A stretch of 64,000 nucleotides of DNA, from assembly GCA_964624235.1 (NCBI GenBank), contig CAZUXY010000009.1:22497-86496 (forward strand), read 5' to 3'. Made by a program: the position numbers and the translations under genes. The stretch is from CAZUXY01 sp964624235 (lineage in GTDB: Bacteria; Spirochaetota; UBA4802; UBA5368). Shown one piece after another: positions 35,233 through 43,917 of the stretch (position 1 is its first letter; every line of letters begins with the position of its first letter). Below the pieces are notes generated by a model that was given only the letters and a program-made list of their open reading frames with translations, was not told where the DNA came from and did not search any database.

Positions 35233-35706
35233 ATGAAGGAAAAAACCGTCGCCGACAGCACCATCACCATCGTCCAGCAGATGCGGCCCCAGGACGCCAA
35301 TCTGGCGGGCAACGTGCACGGGGGTGTCATCATGATGCATATCGACATCGCCGCCGGCATCGTGGCGGCGCGGCACTGCGGCTCAAACGTGGTGACCGCT
35401 TCGCTCGACCGCCTGGACTTTCACAGCCCCGTATTTATCGGCGATCTGCTGAGGCTCAGGGCTTCGCTCAACCTGGTGGGAAAGACCTCCATGGAGGTGG
35501 GCGTACGCGTGGAGGCCGAGAACATGTTCACCGGCGATGTGCGCCACACCGCCTCGGCCTATCTTACCTTCGTCGCCCTGGACGGCAACGGCAGGCCGCG
35601 GGAGGCGCCGGGCCTCATCCCCGAAACCGCTGATGAAAAGAGAAGAAACGAGGAAGCCAGGGCGCGCCGGGCCATACGGCTGGAGATGAAGCGCAACGGT
35701 CTGTAA
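35233..35706 (+). CDS. acyl-CoA thioesterase, YciA-like hotdog fold
   Basis: 157 residues. D-A-N-L-A-G-N-V-H-G-G-V-I-M-M-H-I-D (about 21-38) is the hotdog active-site block of YciA/BACH-type acyl-CoA thioesterases, with the catalytic Asp at the end of the block. F-H-S-P-V-F-I-G-D-L-L (about 62-72) and the later A-Y-L-T-F-V-A-L-D also fit. A highly charged C-terminal helix ends the protein. It should hydrolyse acyl-CoA in the cytoplasm. AAGAGGAA precedes the ATG. Confidence 0.88.
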   Translation: MKEKTVADSTITIVQQMRPQDANLAGNVHGGVIMMHIDIAAGIVAARHCGSNVVTASLDRLDFHSPVFIGDLLRLRASLNLVGKTSMEVGVRVEAENMFTGDVRHTASAYLTFVALDGNGRPREAPGLIPETADEKRRNEEARARRAIRLEMKRNGL

Positions 35707-35821
35707 TGATTCTGCCGGGAGTACGGGAGTTTTTAATCTCCTTTTTAATTTCTTAATAACCCCTTTCCCATAAAAAATCCTTGAATTTTATAGATGGTGC
35801 TTTTAAAGAGGACTCTCGCTT

Positions 35822-35875
35822 TTCGGGGATGGAGTTCCCCCTGTAACCGCCTTTATACGGCTAATGACTCCTACC
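35822..35875 (+). promoter_or_regulatory. fluoride riboswitch (crcB-motif aptamer)
   Basis: The sequence from GGGGATGGAGTTCCCC (35825-35840) through CTAATGACTCCTAC (35861-35874) reproduces the crcB consensus. Stem 1 is GGGG/CCCC (35825-35828, 35837-35840), the second stem GCC/GGC (35849-35851, 35859-35861), and loop GGAGT (35831-35835) pairs with ACTCC (35867-35871) as the pseudoknot. Known members bind fluoride with magnesium and switch on fluoride-toxicity genes: crcB/Fluc, ClC-type eriC and cation/proton antiporters. The gene it precedes is an antiporter, in agreement. Confidence 0.92.
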
Positions 35876-35938
35876 GCTTCCGTGCGGAAGGAGTTCGCAA
35901 CAGTACGAAATCCACCGCACGGTGGATTTTTTATTTTT
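35867..35938 (+). terminator. riboswitch expression platform with intrinsic terminator
   Basis: AAATCCACC (35908-35916) and GGTGGATTT (35921-35929) form a perfect 9-bp hairpin followed by a T-rich tail: a transcription terminator ahead of the gene. CCGTGCGG (35880-35887) is the exact complement of CCGCACGG (35915-35922) inside it, so it can act as antiterminator. In turn ACTC (35867-35870) can pair with GAGT (35891-35894) around the CTTCC/GGAAG hairpin, which would hide the antiterminator when the aptamer is unfolded. Predicted logic: fluoride bound, transcription on. The pairing is visible; the switching order is inferred. Confidence 0.8.
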
Positions 35939-35950
35939 CTGGAGGATTTC

Positions 35951-37201
35951 ATGCTCAACATGTTCACTGTTGCCACCGCGTGGCTTGCACTGGCCGTGGT
36001 TTCCACAATACTTGCCAACCGGCTTAAAATATCGATGGCATTGATGGAGATTTGCATTGGGGCGCTGGCGGGATTTCTTGTTTCTCTTTTTTTTGAACCA
36101 GGGATCATGAAGCCTGACGCCGAATGGATACGTTTTATCGCGAGTTCAGGAGCGGTTTTACTGACCTTTCTTGCGGGCGCCGAGCTCGACCCTGTTTCAA
36201 TGAAGTCCAAAATCAAGGAGGTATCGGTGGTCGGCGTTATAGGGTTCCTTGCCCCCTTCCTCGGTTGCGCCGCGATCGCATTCTATATACTAGGATGGAA
36301 CCCTCGGGCAAGCCTGCTCTGCGGTATCGCCCTTTCTACAACTTCCATGGCCGTGGTCTACTCCGTCATGCTTGAGTACGGTTTCAACAGGACCGAATAC
36401 GGCAAGGGCATACTGGGCGCCTGCTTTATCAACGACCTGGGGACTGTCATCGCCCTGGGCCTCATCTTCGCACCATTTACCTACAAAACGCTCATCTTTA
36501 TAACGACATGCGCTGTTGTGGTGTTTCTTCTGCCCCCACTCACCATGCGCCTTACCCGCATATACGGAAACCGTACCGCGGCCATACGCACCAAATGGAT
36601 CGTATTCGTGCTCTTCGGGCTCGGGGCGCTTGCCCTCTGGTCGGGGAGCGAACCGGTTCTTCCCGCCTATATCGCCGGTATGGTACTTGCGGGGAACGTC
36701 GCCAGGGATGAGTTTTTTATTCGTCGACTGCGTACCCTGACTATCGGTTTTCTCACGCCCATATATTTTCTCCGTGCCGGCTTTCTGGTGTCAATACCGG
36801 CGATCATTGCCGCACCGGCGGTGTTTCTGGTGCTTTTCGGCGGAAAGGTCGTATCCAAGATATTCGGATTGTATCCCGTTATCGGTCGATTCAAGGAAAG
36901 CAAAAAGGAACGATGGTACTATACCCTGCTCATGTCCACGGGTCTCACCTTCGGTTCCATATCCGCCCTGTATGGTCTCACCCATGGTATCGTCAGCCGT
37001 GACCAGTACTCTTTTCTAATCGCCGCGGTCATCGCGAGCGCGGTTATACCCACCATCATTGCCAACATGGCCTTTCTGCCCGATCACCTGTTGAAAGCGC
37101 CGATGGCCGACGAAGAGGTTCCGCAACTCGACAGGATAACGGAATCAGATGAAAATCGCGGCATCGACGATTATTTAAAGAAACGGGGAGGTGAAAGGTA
37201 A
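35951..37201 (+). CDS. CPA2/Kef-type cation:proton antiporter under fluoride control
   Basis: 416 residues from ATG 35951, with GGAGGA five bases before it and lying just after the riboswitch terminator. About 12 to 13 hydrophobic spans, an early A-N-R-L-K-I-S, the central G-A-C-F-I-N-D-L-G-T-V (an N-D in place of the paired acidic residues in many CPA2 proteins), and a C-terminal short polar tail place it in the monovalent cation:proton antiporter-2 superfamily (NapA/Kef-like, without the cytoplasmic TrkA domain). Antiporters of this kind are among the known gene classes behind fluoride riboswitches; whether they export fluoride or restore ion balance is not settled. No crcB or eriC gene is nearby. 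Confidence 0.9.
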   Translation: MLNMFTVATAWLALAVVSTILANRLKISMALMEICIGALAGFLVSLFFEPGIMKPDAEWIRFIASSGAVLLTFLAGAELDPVSMKSKIKEVSVVGVIGFLAPFLGCAAIAFYILGWNPRASLLCGIALSTTSMAVVYSVMLEYGFNRTEYGKGILGACFINDLGTVIALGLIFAPFTYKTLIFITTCAVVVFLLPPLTMRLTRIYGNRTAAIRTKWIVFVLFGLGALALWSGSEPVLPAYIAGMVLAGNVARDEFFIRRLRTLTIGFLTPIYFLRAGFLVSIPAIIAAPAVFLVLFGGKVVSKIFGLYPVIGRFKESKKERWYYTLLMSTGLTFGSISALYGLTHGIVSRDQYSFLIAAVIASAVIPTIIANMAFLPDHLLKAPMADEEVPQLDRITESDENRGIDDYLKKRGGER

Positions 37202-37240
37202 GCGCGGACTGTCTCACGCCTCAGCATAAAACAGTTCTTT

Positions 37241-37963
37241 TTACGGAGTTCCCGTATCCCGTCGGGCATGTTTCCCGCATTGCCGAGACAGCAGTTCCCG
37301 CGTAACCGGGCCGCCGTGGGCCGGAAGATAAAGCCGGCACCCGGTCTCGATGAGCTTCTTCCAACTGCGCACCATGAGGGGTATATCGTCGGCGAAGGGG
37401 GTGAACACCGACCCCGGGATCACTCCGAACAGGGCGTCACCCGCCAGGGCGATCTCACCGCCGGCGATGACGCTCATTGAGCCGGCGGAGTGGCCCGGGG
37501 TGTGAAGCAGGTACGCGTCGAAACCCAGATAACCAAGATCCAGCCGTTCATCCACCGTGACGTTTGGCGCGACCGGATCGTAGCGGAACCGGGCGCGGAG
37601 CCTTTCACCGAACAGGCCCATGACCACCCGTGTCGGGAAAATACTCCCCCCGGGCAGCGGGCAGTCGCCTTCAGCGAGAAATCCCCCTTCGGCGGCATGT
37701 GAGATGAGCATGGTCCCGTATTCCGCTTTTACCCGGGCGGCGTTCTCGGCGTGGTCGAAATGGGCATGGGTAAGCACCAGCGCCGCCAGGTTTCCCCTCC
37801 GCACCCCCAGTGCTTCAAGGTTTTTCCTTAAACGTTTCCAGGCGGAGGTCCTGCCGGTGTCGACAAGGGCAAAATCCTTTCCATTCCCTATCGCGTAACA
37901 GTTGCATCGGCCGCCGAGCACCCTGGTAACGGTAAGACCGCTCACGGTTTGCCATGATTTCAT
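37241..37963 (-). CDS. MBL-fold metallo-hydrolase
   Basis: 240 residues from ATG 37963, with AAGGAAGGG upstream. The metal-binding motif T-H-A-H-F-D-H-A-E lies at about 63-71, and H-T-P-G-H-S-A-G-S at about 146-154; both are typical of glyoxalase-II or RNase Z-type superfamily members. It is shorter than the other hydrolase at 12856 and closer to the general glyoxalase-II-like group. Possible roles are thioester or lactone hydrolysis; none is proven. It converges with the antiporter gene. Confidence 0.85.
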   Translation of the reverse strand: MKSWQTVSGLTVTRVLGGRCNCYAIGNGKDFALVDTGRTSAWKRLRKNLEALGVRRGNLAALVLTHAHFDHAENAARVKAEYGTMLISHAAEGGFLAEGDCPLPGGSIFPTRVVMGLFGERLRARFRYDPVAPNVTVDERLDLGYLGFDAYLLHTPGHSAGSMSVIAGGEIALAGDALFGVIPGSVFTPFADDIPLMVRSWKKLIETGCRLYLPAHGGPVTRELLSRQCGKHARRDTGTP

Positions 37964-38241
37964 AATAGTACCCTTCCTTTTCATTCAACGGAGCGGCGAC
38001 GGGAAAAATATCAGCGATACACGTTTATTATGCACAGACGTTTATTCCTGTCGAGCGTAATTACCGGCCGGACAAGTCATATCCATCCGTTCCTGAAGTT
38101 CATGGAAAAAAGAGCGTCCCCTCCGGCGACGGTTTTGAAAAACCGTGACCGGAGTAAAACAAAAATGGACAAAACTGTCATTCCATGTATACTACCTGAT
38201 ACCGCCATTGCCGCGGTTAATATCTCCTCCCTGGAGGTTAC

Positions 38242-38943
38242 ATGAAAAAAAATATCACTGTACTGTCAGCCATTATCCTTGCAGCCGCGCTGCTGGTCCC
38301 TGCTCCGGCGCCTGCCGCCGACATGAGCGTCGGCGCCGTCACCTGGTACGCCTGGTGGGACCATGATCAGAAAGGAGTCGATAATGACTACGACCCCTTC
38401 CCCATGTTCGGCCCCATGCTGGCCTTCGGATTTTCGAAGCAGTGGAGCGTTACGGCGGTAATGCTCTTCGGACGGTTCCACGAAAACCGGTTTAACGACG
38501 ACTTTGACCGCTTCGATTCGGACATCGCCCTGAACTACGGCATTAACCGTTACATCAAGGTGTTCGGCGGTGCGAAGGTCATTTATATCGACTTCGAATC
38601 CGACACGGGTTACCACCGCACGGCCAGCCCCGCACTGGGAATAGGCATCACCCTGCCCCTGGGTTCCAGTGTGTTCCTGCTGGGGAACTTTTCGGGCACT
38701 TACGGATGGGGACACGAGAGAACATTGTTTCCTCTCGGCGTGTCGCTCGAGTCTGACCTGATCGAAAAAGGATACAACGCCTCGCTTACCCTGGCCTGGT
38801 ACATCGACGGCATCTCCACCACCGTGAGCCTGGGAGGGCGCTTCCAACGGGTGGTCGCGACGTACGACGCGGAGCTGCTCCCGCAGGCCATTCATACCTT
38901 CTACGGGGTCACCCTTTCGGCGGTGTATTCCTTCGGGCTGTAG
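38242..38943 (+). CDS. outer-membrane beta-barrel-like exported protein
   Basis: 233 residues. A clear Sec signal peptide (about 1-26, cut after A-P-A-A) is followed by repeated amphipathic strands (for example G-A-V-T-W-Y-A-W-W, W-S-V-T-A-V-M-L-F-G, I-K-V-F-G-G-A-K-V-I-Y) and a C-terminal strand ending V-Y-S-F-G-L. This is the pattern of a small outer-membrane barrel of about eight to ten strands. I know no specific family. GGAGG precedes the ATG. The gene stands alone. Confidence 0.7.
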   Translation: MKKNITVLSAIILAAALLVPAPAPAADMSVGAVTWYAWWDHDQKGVDNDYDPFPMFGPMLAFGFSKQWSVTAVMLFGRFHENRFNDDFDRFDSDIALNYGINRYIKVFGGAKVIYIDFESDTGYHRTASPALGIGITLPLGSSVFLLGNFSGTYGWGHERTLFPLGVSLESDLIEKGYNASLTLAWYIDGISTTVSLGGRFQRVVATYDAELLPQAIHTFYGVTLSAVYSFGL

Positions 38944-39014
38944 GGCCCTTTGCGGTAAGTATATCCGCATATTCCCCATCCGGTAGAGGCAGGAAGGGAC
39001 TACGGTATTGACTG

Positions 39015-39072
39015 ATGCAGCGGGCCGGACCGGTTGTCTTTCTTACAACTCCGGCGCACCCCTCCGCTGCAT
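39015..39072. repeat. nested inverted repeat between convergent genes
   Basis: ATGCAGCGG (39015-39023) pairs perfectly with CCGCTGCAT (39064-39072). Inside, CCGG-TTGT (39030-39037) pairs with ACAA-(CT)-CCGG (39045-39054). It sits just after the minus-strand flavoprotein gene. No T-run follows on either strand, so it may be a factor-dependent or weak terminator, or a structured RNA end. Confidence 0.5.
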
Positions 39073-39081
39073 TTGTGCAGG

Positions 39082-40731
39082 CTATGCCTTCGGGACAGGT
39101 ACCACCCGTGATAGTATTTCATCTCCTTTTTTATCAAAAATGATGTTTTTGACCCAGTCCCCGCCGGTCTGTGGATAGTCCGCACGGTTATGCGCGCCGC
39201 GGCTCTCGGTACGCAGGAGCGCGGCCCGCAGTATGATGCGGCCTATGGTCAGAATGTTTTCCGTCTCGAATATGCCGGCCAGGTCATCCGGCGACGGATC
39301 CTGTACAATGCAGATACGATCGATTTTATTCAGCCTGATTTCTTCCATGGCCTCGATGGCGGTCTCGAGACCCTCCCCGCTGCGTAGCACGCCGGCATAC
39401 CTGCTCATCAGTTCAGTGAGGGTTTTCTTCACCTCGCGGTAATCTATACCGTTTCTGCGGCCTAACAGGGTTTCGATACGCCGCTTCACCCTTTCCGTTT
39501 CGTCCTTGTCAACAGCCGGCGATTTTGAGGTTTTAGCGTAACCGGCCGCAGCCGCGCCGGCGATGGCACCAAAGACCTGCGTTTCGGTAAGGGCATTGCC
39601 GCCCAGGCGGTTGGCCCCCATAACGCCGCCCTGAACTTCCCCCGCGGCGTAAAGCCCGGGCACGGCGGTGCGGCACTCCTCGTCGATAACGACACCGCCG
39701 ATGAAATAATGCGCCCCCGGCGCCCATTCATAGGGCTGCCATGCAGGATCATACCCGCACTCCGCGCACGATTTCATGAAAGCCTTGAACTTACCCAGGT
39801 CCTCATTCGAGACACCTGAAAGATCGCCGTACACACCGCCCCTGGGCGAACCGCGCCCTTCCATGATCTCCTTTTGAGTACATAGCGATATCTCTGAACG
39901 CGTCACGTTTTCGGCCTTTTCAGGATGATACCTGCGCATGTAGCGCTCAAGCAATCTGTTATAGAACCTCCCGCCCACCGTTACCAGGCCGTCGCCCGGA
40001 GGAGGAGTCCCCCGCATGGGCTCCGGGCTGATCATGGCGGCCCTCGTCTGGACGAACTCCATGTCCATAAGTTTCGCTCCCGCGTTGAACGCCAGTGCGT
40101 ACCCGTCGCCGGTTATACCGGGGGGATTAGTGGTAAGGGAATACAGGCTACCCGCACCGCCGGTCGCCAGAACCATGGCTTTCGCGCGGATCATCAACAG
40201 TTCCTTCGTATCCAGGCGCAGGGCTGCCGCGCCGTTTCTCAACAGGTCGGTCACCATAACGCGCGAAAGCACCTTTATTCCCAGGCGGTCGGCCTCCCTG
40301 ACCAGACCCCGGAAGAACCCTCCACGGTACTGGTCACCCGACTGAACGGCGCGCGGCACCGAATTTCCCGTATAAAGAAACATTTCGTATTCGGCGCCCT
40401 TTTTTTCGAAATCGGTCCCGTAGCGCTCTATGTCTTTCGCACGGTCGAACGCGTTTTCCACCAGCAGGCGCACCAGCCGAGGATTGTTGAGGTAGTAACC
40501 TCCCCGCAGTGTATCTTCATAATGCCGCTCCCTGCTGTCCTCCCTGCCCAGCGGGGTAGACATGGCCCCCATGGCAATCGCCGTAACGCAGCCCGAGGGG
40601 TAGTCTCCTTTTGATACCACCGTGACTTTCGCGCCCGCGTTATGGGCTTCTATGGCGGCGCGGATTCCGGCGCCGCCGGCGCCTATAATCAGCACGTCGG
40701 TATCAACAAAACGCTCGGACAGTTTTGTCAT
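39082..40731 (-). CDS. FAD-dependent fumarate reductase/succinate dehydrogenase-like flavoprotein
   Basis: 549 residues. The FAD-binding Rossmann motif is V-L-I-I-G-A-G-G-A-G-I-R-A-A (about 13-26); A-T-G-G-A-G (about 188-193) and H-F-I-G-G-V-V-I-D...V-P-G-L-Y-A-A-G-E-V-Q-G-G-V-M-G-A-N-R-L-G-G-N-A-L (about 345-385) are the family core, and E-S-R-G-A-H-N-R-A-D-Y-P near the C-terminus is shared with FrdA/SdhA. The match is to the flavoprotein subunit of fumarate reductase, L-aspartate oxidase or a thiol:fumarate-type enzyme. No iron-sulfur or membrane subunit gene flanks it, so it may use another electron carrier. The first residues T-K-L-S precede the Rossmann strand, which supports the start. 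Confidence 0.88.
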   Translation of the reverse strand: MTKLSERFVDTDVLIIGAGGAGIRAAIEAHNAGAKVTVVSKGDYPSGCVTAIAMGAMSTPLGREDSRERHYEDTLRGGYYLNNPRLVRLLVENAFDRAKDIERYGTDFEKKGAEYEMFLYTGNSVPRAVQSGDQYRGGFFRGLVREADRLGIKVLSRVMVTDLLRNGAAALRLDTKELLMIRAKAMVLATGGAGSLYSLTTNPPGITGDGYALAFNAGAKLMDMEFVQTRAAMISPEPMRGTPPPGDGLVTVGGRFYNRLLERYMRRYHPEKAENVTRSEISLCTQKEIMEGRGSPRGGVYGDLSGVSNEDLGKFKAFMKSCAECGYDPAWQPYEWAPGAHYFIGGVVIDEECRTAVPGLYAAGEVQGGVMGANRLGGNALTETQVFGAIAGAAAAGYAKTSKSPAVDKDETERVKRRIETLLGRRNGIDYREVKKTLTELMSRYAGVLRSGEGLETAIEAMEEIRLNKIDRICIVQDPSPDDLAGIFETENILTIGRIILRAALLRTESRGAHNRADYPQTGGDWVKNIIFDKKGDEILSRVVPVPKA

Positions 40732-41058
40732 AACATCACCTCTTTACTTCTCATTGTGGTCTGTTATATATCTATTGTAGCACCAGGCAATACCTTTTCA
40801 ATGACGGCGAAACGGATTGAAAAACTCCATTATTACAGATTAATCATACCCATGGAAAAACACCACCACTGATCCCCGGCACCCCGGGAACACAGGTAAT
40901 CTCACGGTTGCCGGTTTTCAAATTTGTCAGAACCACCTTTTATGCTTGAATCAACGTGGAGCGCGCGCTAGAGTGCGGGAAACACCGTGGCTGTCGCGAA
41001 TGCCCCGCGGAAATGACAGAGGGACGTCCCTCAATTCAATGAAAACGGACACACAGCG
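40732..41058. other. 327-base intergenic region between divergent genes
   Basis: It separates the flavoprotein gene from the MFS gene. It should contain both promoters, but I could not define them, and I see no gene or hairpin of note. Confidence 0.5.
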
Positions 41059-42384
41059 ATGAAGCATGCGAACACGGTCCCGACGCCAAAAACACTTTCG
41101 TACCGCTGGATAATCTTTTCGATCCTGGGGGCGGGTTATATACTGGTCTACTTCCACCGGCTATGCGCCCCTGTGGTCGCGGTGGACATGATGCGCGACC
41201 TCGATGCCGGGGGTGTGCTCATAGGAATGCTGGCGGCGGCCTACTTCTATCCCTACGCCCTGATGCAGTTGCCGGCGGGGCTCCTTTCGGATTCGCTGGG
41301 ACCGCGCAAAACCATCACGTCATTTTTCCTGGCGGCGACGGCGGGCTCGGTGCTGCTGGGGCTCGCTCCCACGGCCGCCGCGGCCATCGCCGGTCGCACC
41401 CTGGTGGGGATAGGCGTCGCCATGCTCTTCGTGCCCACCATGAAGATACTGGCCGAGTGGTTCGGTACGGAGGAGTTCGCCTTCATGACCGGTATACTCA
41501 TCGCCCTGGGGGGTGCGGGGTCCCTCATCGCCATGACCCCGCTGGCGCTCCTCTCGGCGGCGGTGGGATGGAGGGTCTCCTTCATGCTGGTGGGGCTCTT
41601 TACCCTGGGGATCAGCGTGCTGATATGGTTTTTCGTAAAGGACCGTCCGGCCGAACTGGGCCTCCCCTCCCCCTCCGTCGGCGGGTCCGGCATCGGCGAG
41701 ACCGGCATCGGCGAGACCGGCATCGGCGAGACCGTTTCACTGTGGAAAGGGGTGCGGCGCGTACTCACTTCCGCCTCCTTCTGACCGCTGGCGCTGTGGT
41801 TCTTCTTTATCTGCGCCGTCTTCTTTACCATAGGAGGACTGTGGGGAGGCCCCTACCTGATACACGTGTACGGGATGAGCAGGACTGAAGCGGGGAACGT
41901 GCTTTCCATGCTGGCCGTCGGAATGATCGCCGGGAGCCCCGCGCTGAGCTACGCTTCCAACCGGCTCTTCCGGGGGAGAAGGCCGGTGCTCATTCTCGCA
42001 AGCCTGGGGGCCGTCACGGGGATGATACCCCTGGTATGCGCCACCGGAGGTATCGCGGTACCGTGGCTTTACGCCGTGTTCTTTCTGCTGGGCGTTTCCA
42101 CCAACGCGATCGTGGTGATAGGCTTCACCTCGGCCAAGGAACTCTTCCCCGTGCGTATGGCCGGCACCTCCACGGGACTGGTGAACCTCTTTCCTTTCGC
42201 CGGAGGGGCGGTCTTTCAGCCGCTCCTGGGCCACATCATCGAATCATCCGGCATGACCGGAGGAGCCTTCACCGTGACGGGATACCGCAACGGTTTCGCG
42301 GTGCTGCTGGGCTGTGCCGCGGCGGCGCTGGTCGCGTCGCTTTTCGTGAAGGAGACAATGCGGCGAACAAAGGAACTCCCGTGA
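41059..42384 (+). pseudogene. MFS transporter gene interrupted by one in-frame TGA
   Basis: Two open parts, 41059-41784 and 41785-42384, are in the same frame and are joined only by a TGA at 41782-41784; there is no frameshift. Reading through gives a 441-residue MFS protein: N-half with six spans and F-S-D-S-L-G-P-R-K-like loop, a hydrophilic middle with three G-I-G-E-T repeats, then P-L-A-L-W-F-F-F-I-C-A-V as the seventh span. A Trp codon TGG at this point would fit the family, so a TGG to TGA change (mutation or sequencing error) is the simplest account. TGA is a normal stop for many neighbours, so recoding is unlikely. The DUF72 gene overlaps its stop codon. Confidence 0.8.
41689..41733 (+). 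repeat. three perfect 15-bp tandem repeats
   Basis: GGCATCGGCGAGACC occurs three times head to tail, encoding G-I-G-E-T three times in the central loop of the MFS protein. A multiple of three keeps the frame, so copy number could vary without breaking the gene. Confidence 0.95.
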
Positions 42385-43115
42385 CCGCTGAATACCGTAT
42401 CGGCACCTCTGGATGGAGTTACCGGCACTGGAAAGGGATTTTTTATCCTGAAAAACTCGGGCAAAAGGAATGGATGCGTTTCTATGCGGAGAGCTTCGAC
42501 ACCGTCGAGATCAACATGACCTTCTACCGCCTGCCCGCGGAAACGACGCTTCGACAGTGGTTCGAGAAAACGCCGGACGATTTCGTCTTTACCCTGAAGG
42601 CCCCGAGGACCATTACCCATATTCAGCGGCTGTCCGCCGTGGAAAAACCCCTGGAAGCGTTTTACCGACTATTGGAGCATTTGCATCACAAAGCAGGATG
42701 TGTCCTTTTCCAGCTGCCGCCCTCGTTTCACTGTACGCCTGAGCACATGGCGAGGCTCGAGCGTATGGTATCGATGCTGGACGGCCGCTATGATCACGCC
42801 ATCGAATTCAGACACGCCTCGTGGTGGCGCGATGAGTGCCGTGCGCTGCTTGAAAACCGGTGCGGTTTCTGCACGGTCAACGGCCTGGGCATGCCGCCTG
42901 ATCTCGTCGTTACCGCCGGTTTCGCCTACCTGCGGTTCCACGGCGCACGGTATGACACCCTCTACGGCGACGACGAACTGCGGCGCTGCACCGAACGTGT
43001 ATCGATACCGGCCGAAGAACGGCGGTTAAAAAGAATCTATATCTACTTCAACAACGAGACCCTGGGCTACGCGGTCCGGAACGCCCTGACGGTGAAGCGT
43101 CTTTTAAAAGCGTAA
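42381..43115 (+). CDS. DUF72 family protein
   Basis: 244 residues starting at GTG 42381, which overlaps the MFS stop (GTGA), with AAGGA a few bases upstream. The start R-I-G-T-S-G-W-S-Y-R-H-W-K-G-I-F-Y-P and F-D-T-V-E-I-N-M-T-F-Y-R-L-P (about 40-53) are the DUF72 signature; L-R-F-H-G follows later. DUF72 proteins adopt a TIM-barrel-like fold; their role is unsettled, with suggested links to nucleic-acid or sugar-phosphate chemistry. The overlap suggests translational coupling to the transporter gene, even though that gene is interrupted. Confidence 0.9.
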   Translation: MTAEYRIGTSGWSYRHWKGIFYPEKLGQKEWMRFYAESFDTVEINMTFYRLPAETTLRQWFEKTPDDFVFTLKAPRTITHIQRLSAVEKPLEAFYRLLEHLHHKAGCVLFQLPPSFHCTPEHMARLERMVSMLDGRYDHAIEFRHASWWRDECRALLENRCGFCTVNGLGMPPDLVVTAGFAYLRFHGARYDTLYGDDELRRCTERVSIPAEERRLKRIYIYFNNETLGYAVRNALTVKRLLKA

Positions 43116-43141
43116 CGCCTTCATCATCTCGGCGTTACGCT
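43109..43141. terminator. bidirectional terminator overlapping two stop codons
   Basis: AGCGTAACGCC (43109-43119) pairs perfectly with GGCGTTACGCT (43131-43141) around an 11-base loop. The stem includes the DUF72 stop codon and the end of the convergent gene at 43124. T-rich sequence follows on the plus strand a few bases later, and AAAAG precedes the stem. Confidence 0.75.
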
Positions 43142-43681
43142 GTATACCTTTTTCTGCGTCTTCATGAAAGTGATGATAACTTTAAGAGGGACCTCTTCCG
43201 GGGTGTAATTTTCCTTTGCGAGCTTTTTATCGGGCTTGATCAGAAAATACTGTTCGTATAAGGTCCCGGCCCCGGACGTCTTAACGGTCACATCAAGCAG
43301 TTTATAGGGAACCGGCTTCCCCTTTGCGTCAAAAAAACCGATCACCACGCCCCCTTCCTGCCGGTGGACCGGCTTGTCGTGCCGTATCCTGAAAACCAGG
43401 CAGTTTTTTCTCTCGTTCTGGAAGGTCTCAAGATAGGCGATCCTTTCATTTTTCTTCGCCAGCGGCAAAGAGCCGTCTTCGATTACGGATTCCCTCGTAT
43501 GTTTAATAACGAAATTAAAATAAGTGGAATCGAGGATCTTGAAGTCAATCGAGATCAAGCCGATACTTTTCTTCAACTCATCCTTAGACACCACACTTTC
43601 AATTTCCTTTATTTTCGGCGCAGCCTGTACAGAGGTCAACATCAGGGCAAGCATGCAAAACGACAAGATATACTTTTTCAT
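43124..43681 (-). CDS. exported protein of unknown function
   Basis: 185 residues from ATG 43681, with AGGTGG upstream. A Sec signal peptide (1-20, cut after V-Q-A) is followed by a mature part rich in beta strands and lysine. No known domain seen. The codon at 43738 would place 19 odd residues before the signal peptide and was rejected. It converges with DUF72, sharing the terminator. Confidence 0.7.
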   Translation of the reverse strand: MKKYILSFCMLALMLTSVQAAPKIKEIESVVSKDELKKSIGLISIDFKILDSTYFNFVIKHTRESVIEDGSLPLAKKNERIAYLETFQNERKNCLVFRIRHDKPVHRQEGGVVIGFFDAKGKPVPYKLLDVTVKTSGAGTLYEQYFLIKPDKKLAKENYTPEEVPLKVIITFMKTQKKVYSVTPR

Positions 43682-43917
43682 AGTAACCACCTGTAATCTT
43701 TTTCCCTGAAGAAATCCATCAACTACGGCAAATGTCAAGAAGAATAGCGTCGGATGAAATGAAATCCCGGCACCTTCGAGGGGACCCGATACCGGAAGTG
43801 AAGAACATGCTTCTGTCCAGACGGTCCCGTCACCCGGGGATAATACCGAACCGCGCCATACACCGCTTCACGATACGTCCACTGCGCGGGAAGAGTAATG
43901 AATAACCGGCGTTTTGC

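Noticed and set aside
41782..41860. The in-frame TGA in the MFS gene as a selenocysteine codon
   Set aside because: Only a weak GGCGC/GCGCC pairing follows and no compact SECIS-like hairpin at the right distance is evident; MFS transporters have no known selenoprotein members, and a Trp-to-stop change explains it simply.
41059..42384. Reassigned genetic code with TGA as Trp
   Set aside because: Many intact genes here end with TGA (MttB-like, DUF169, the 43124 gene), so TGA is a normal stop.
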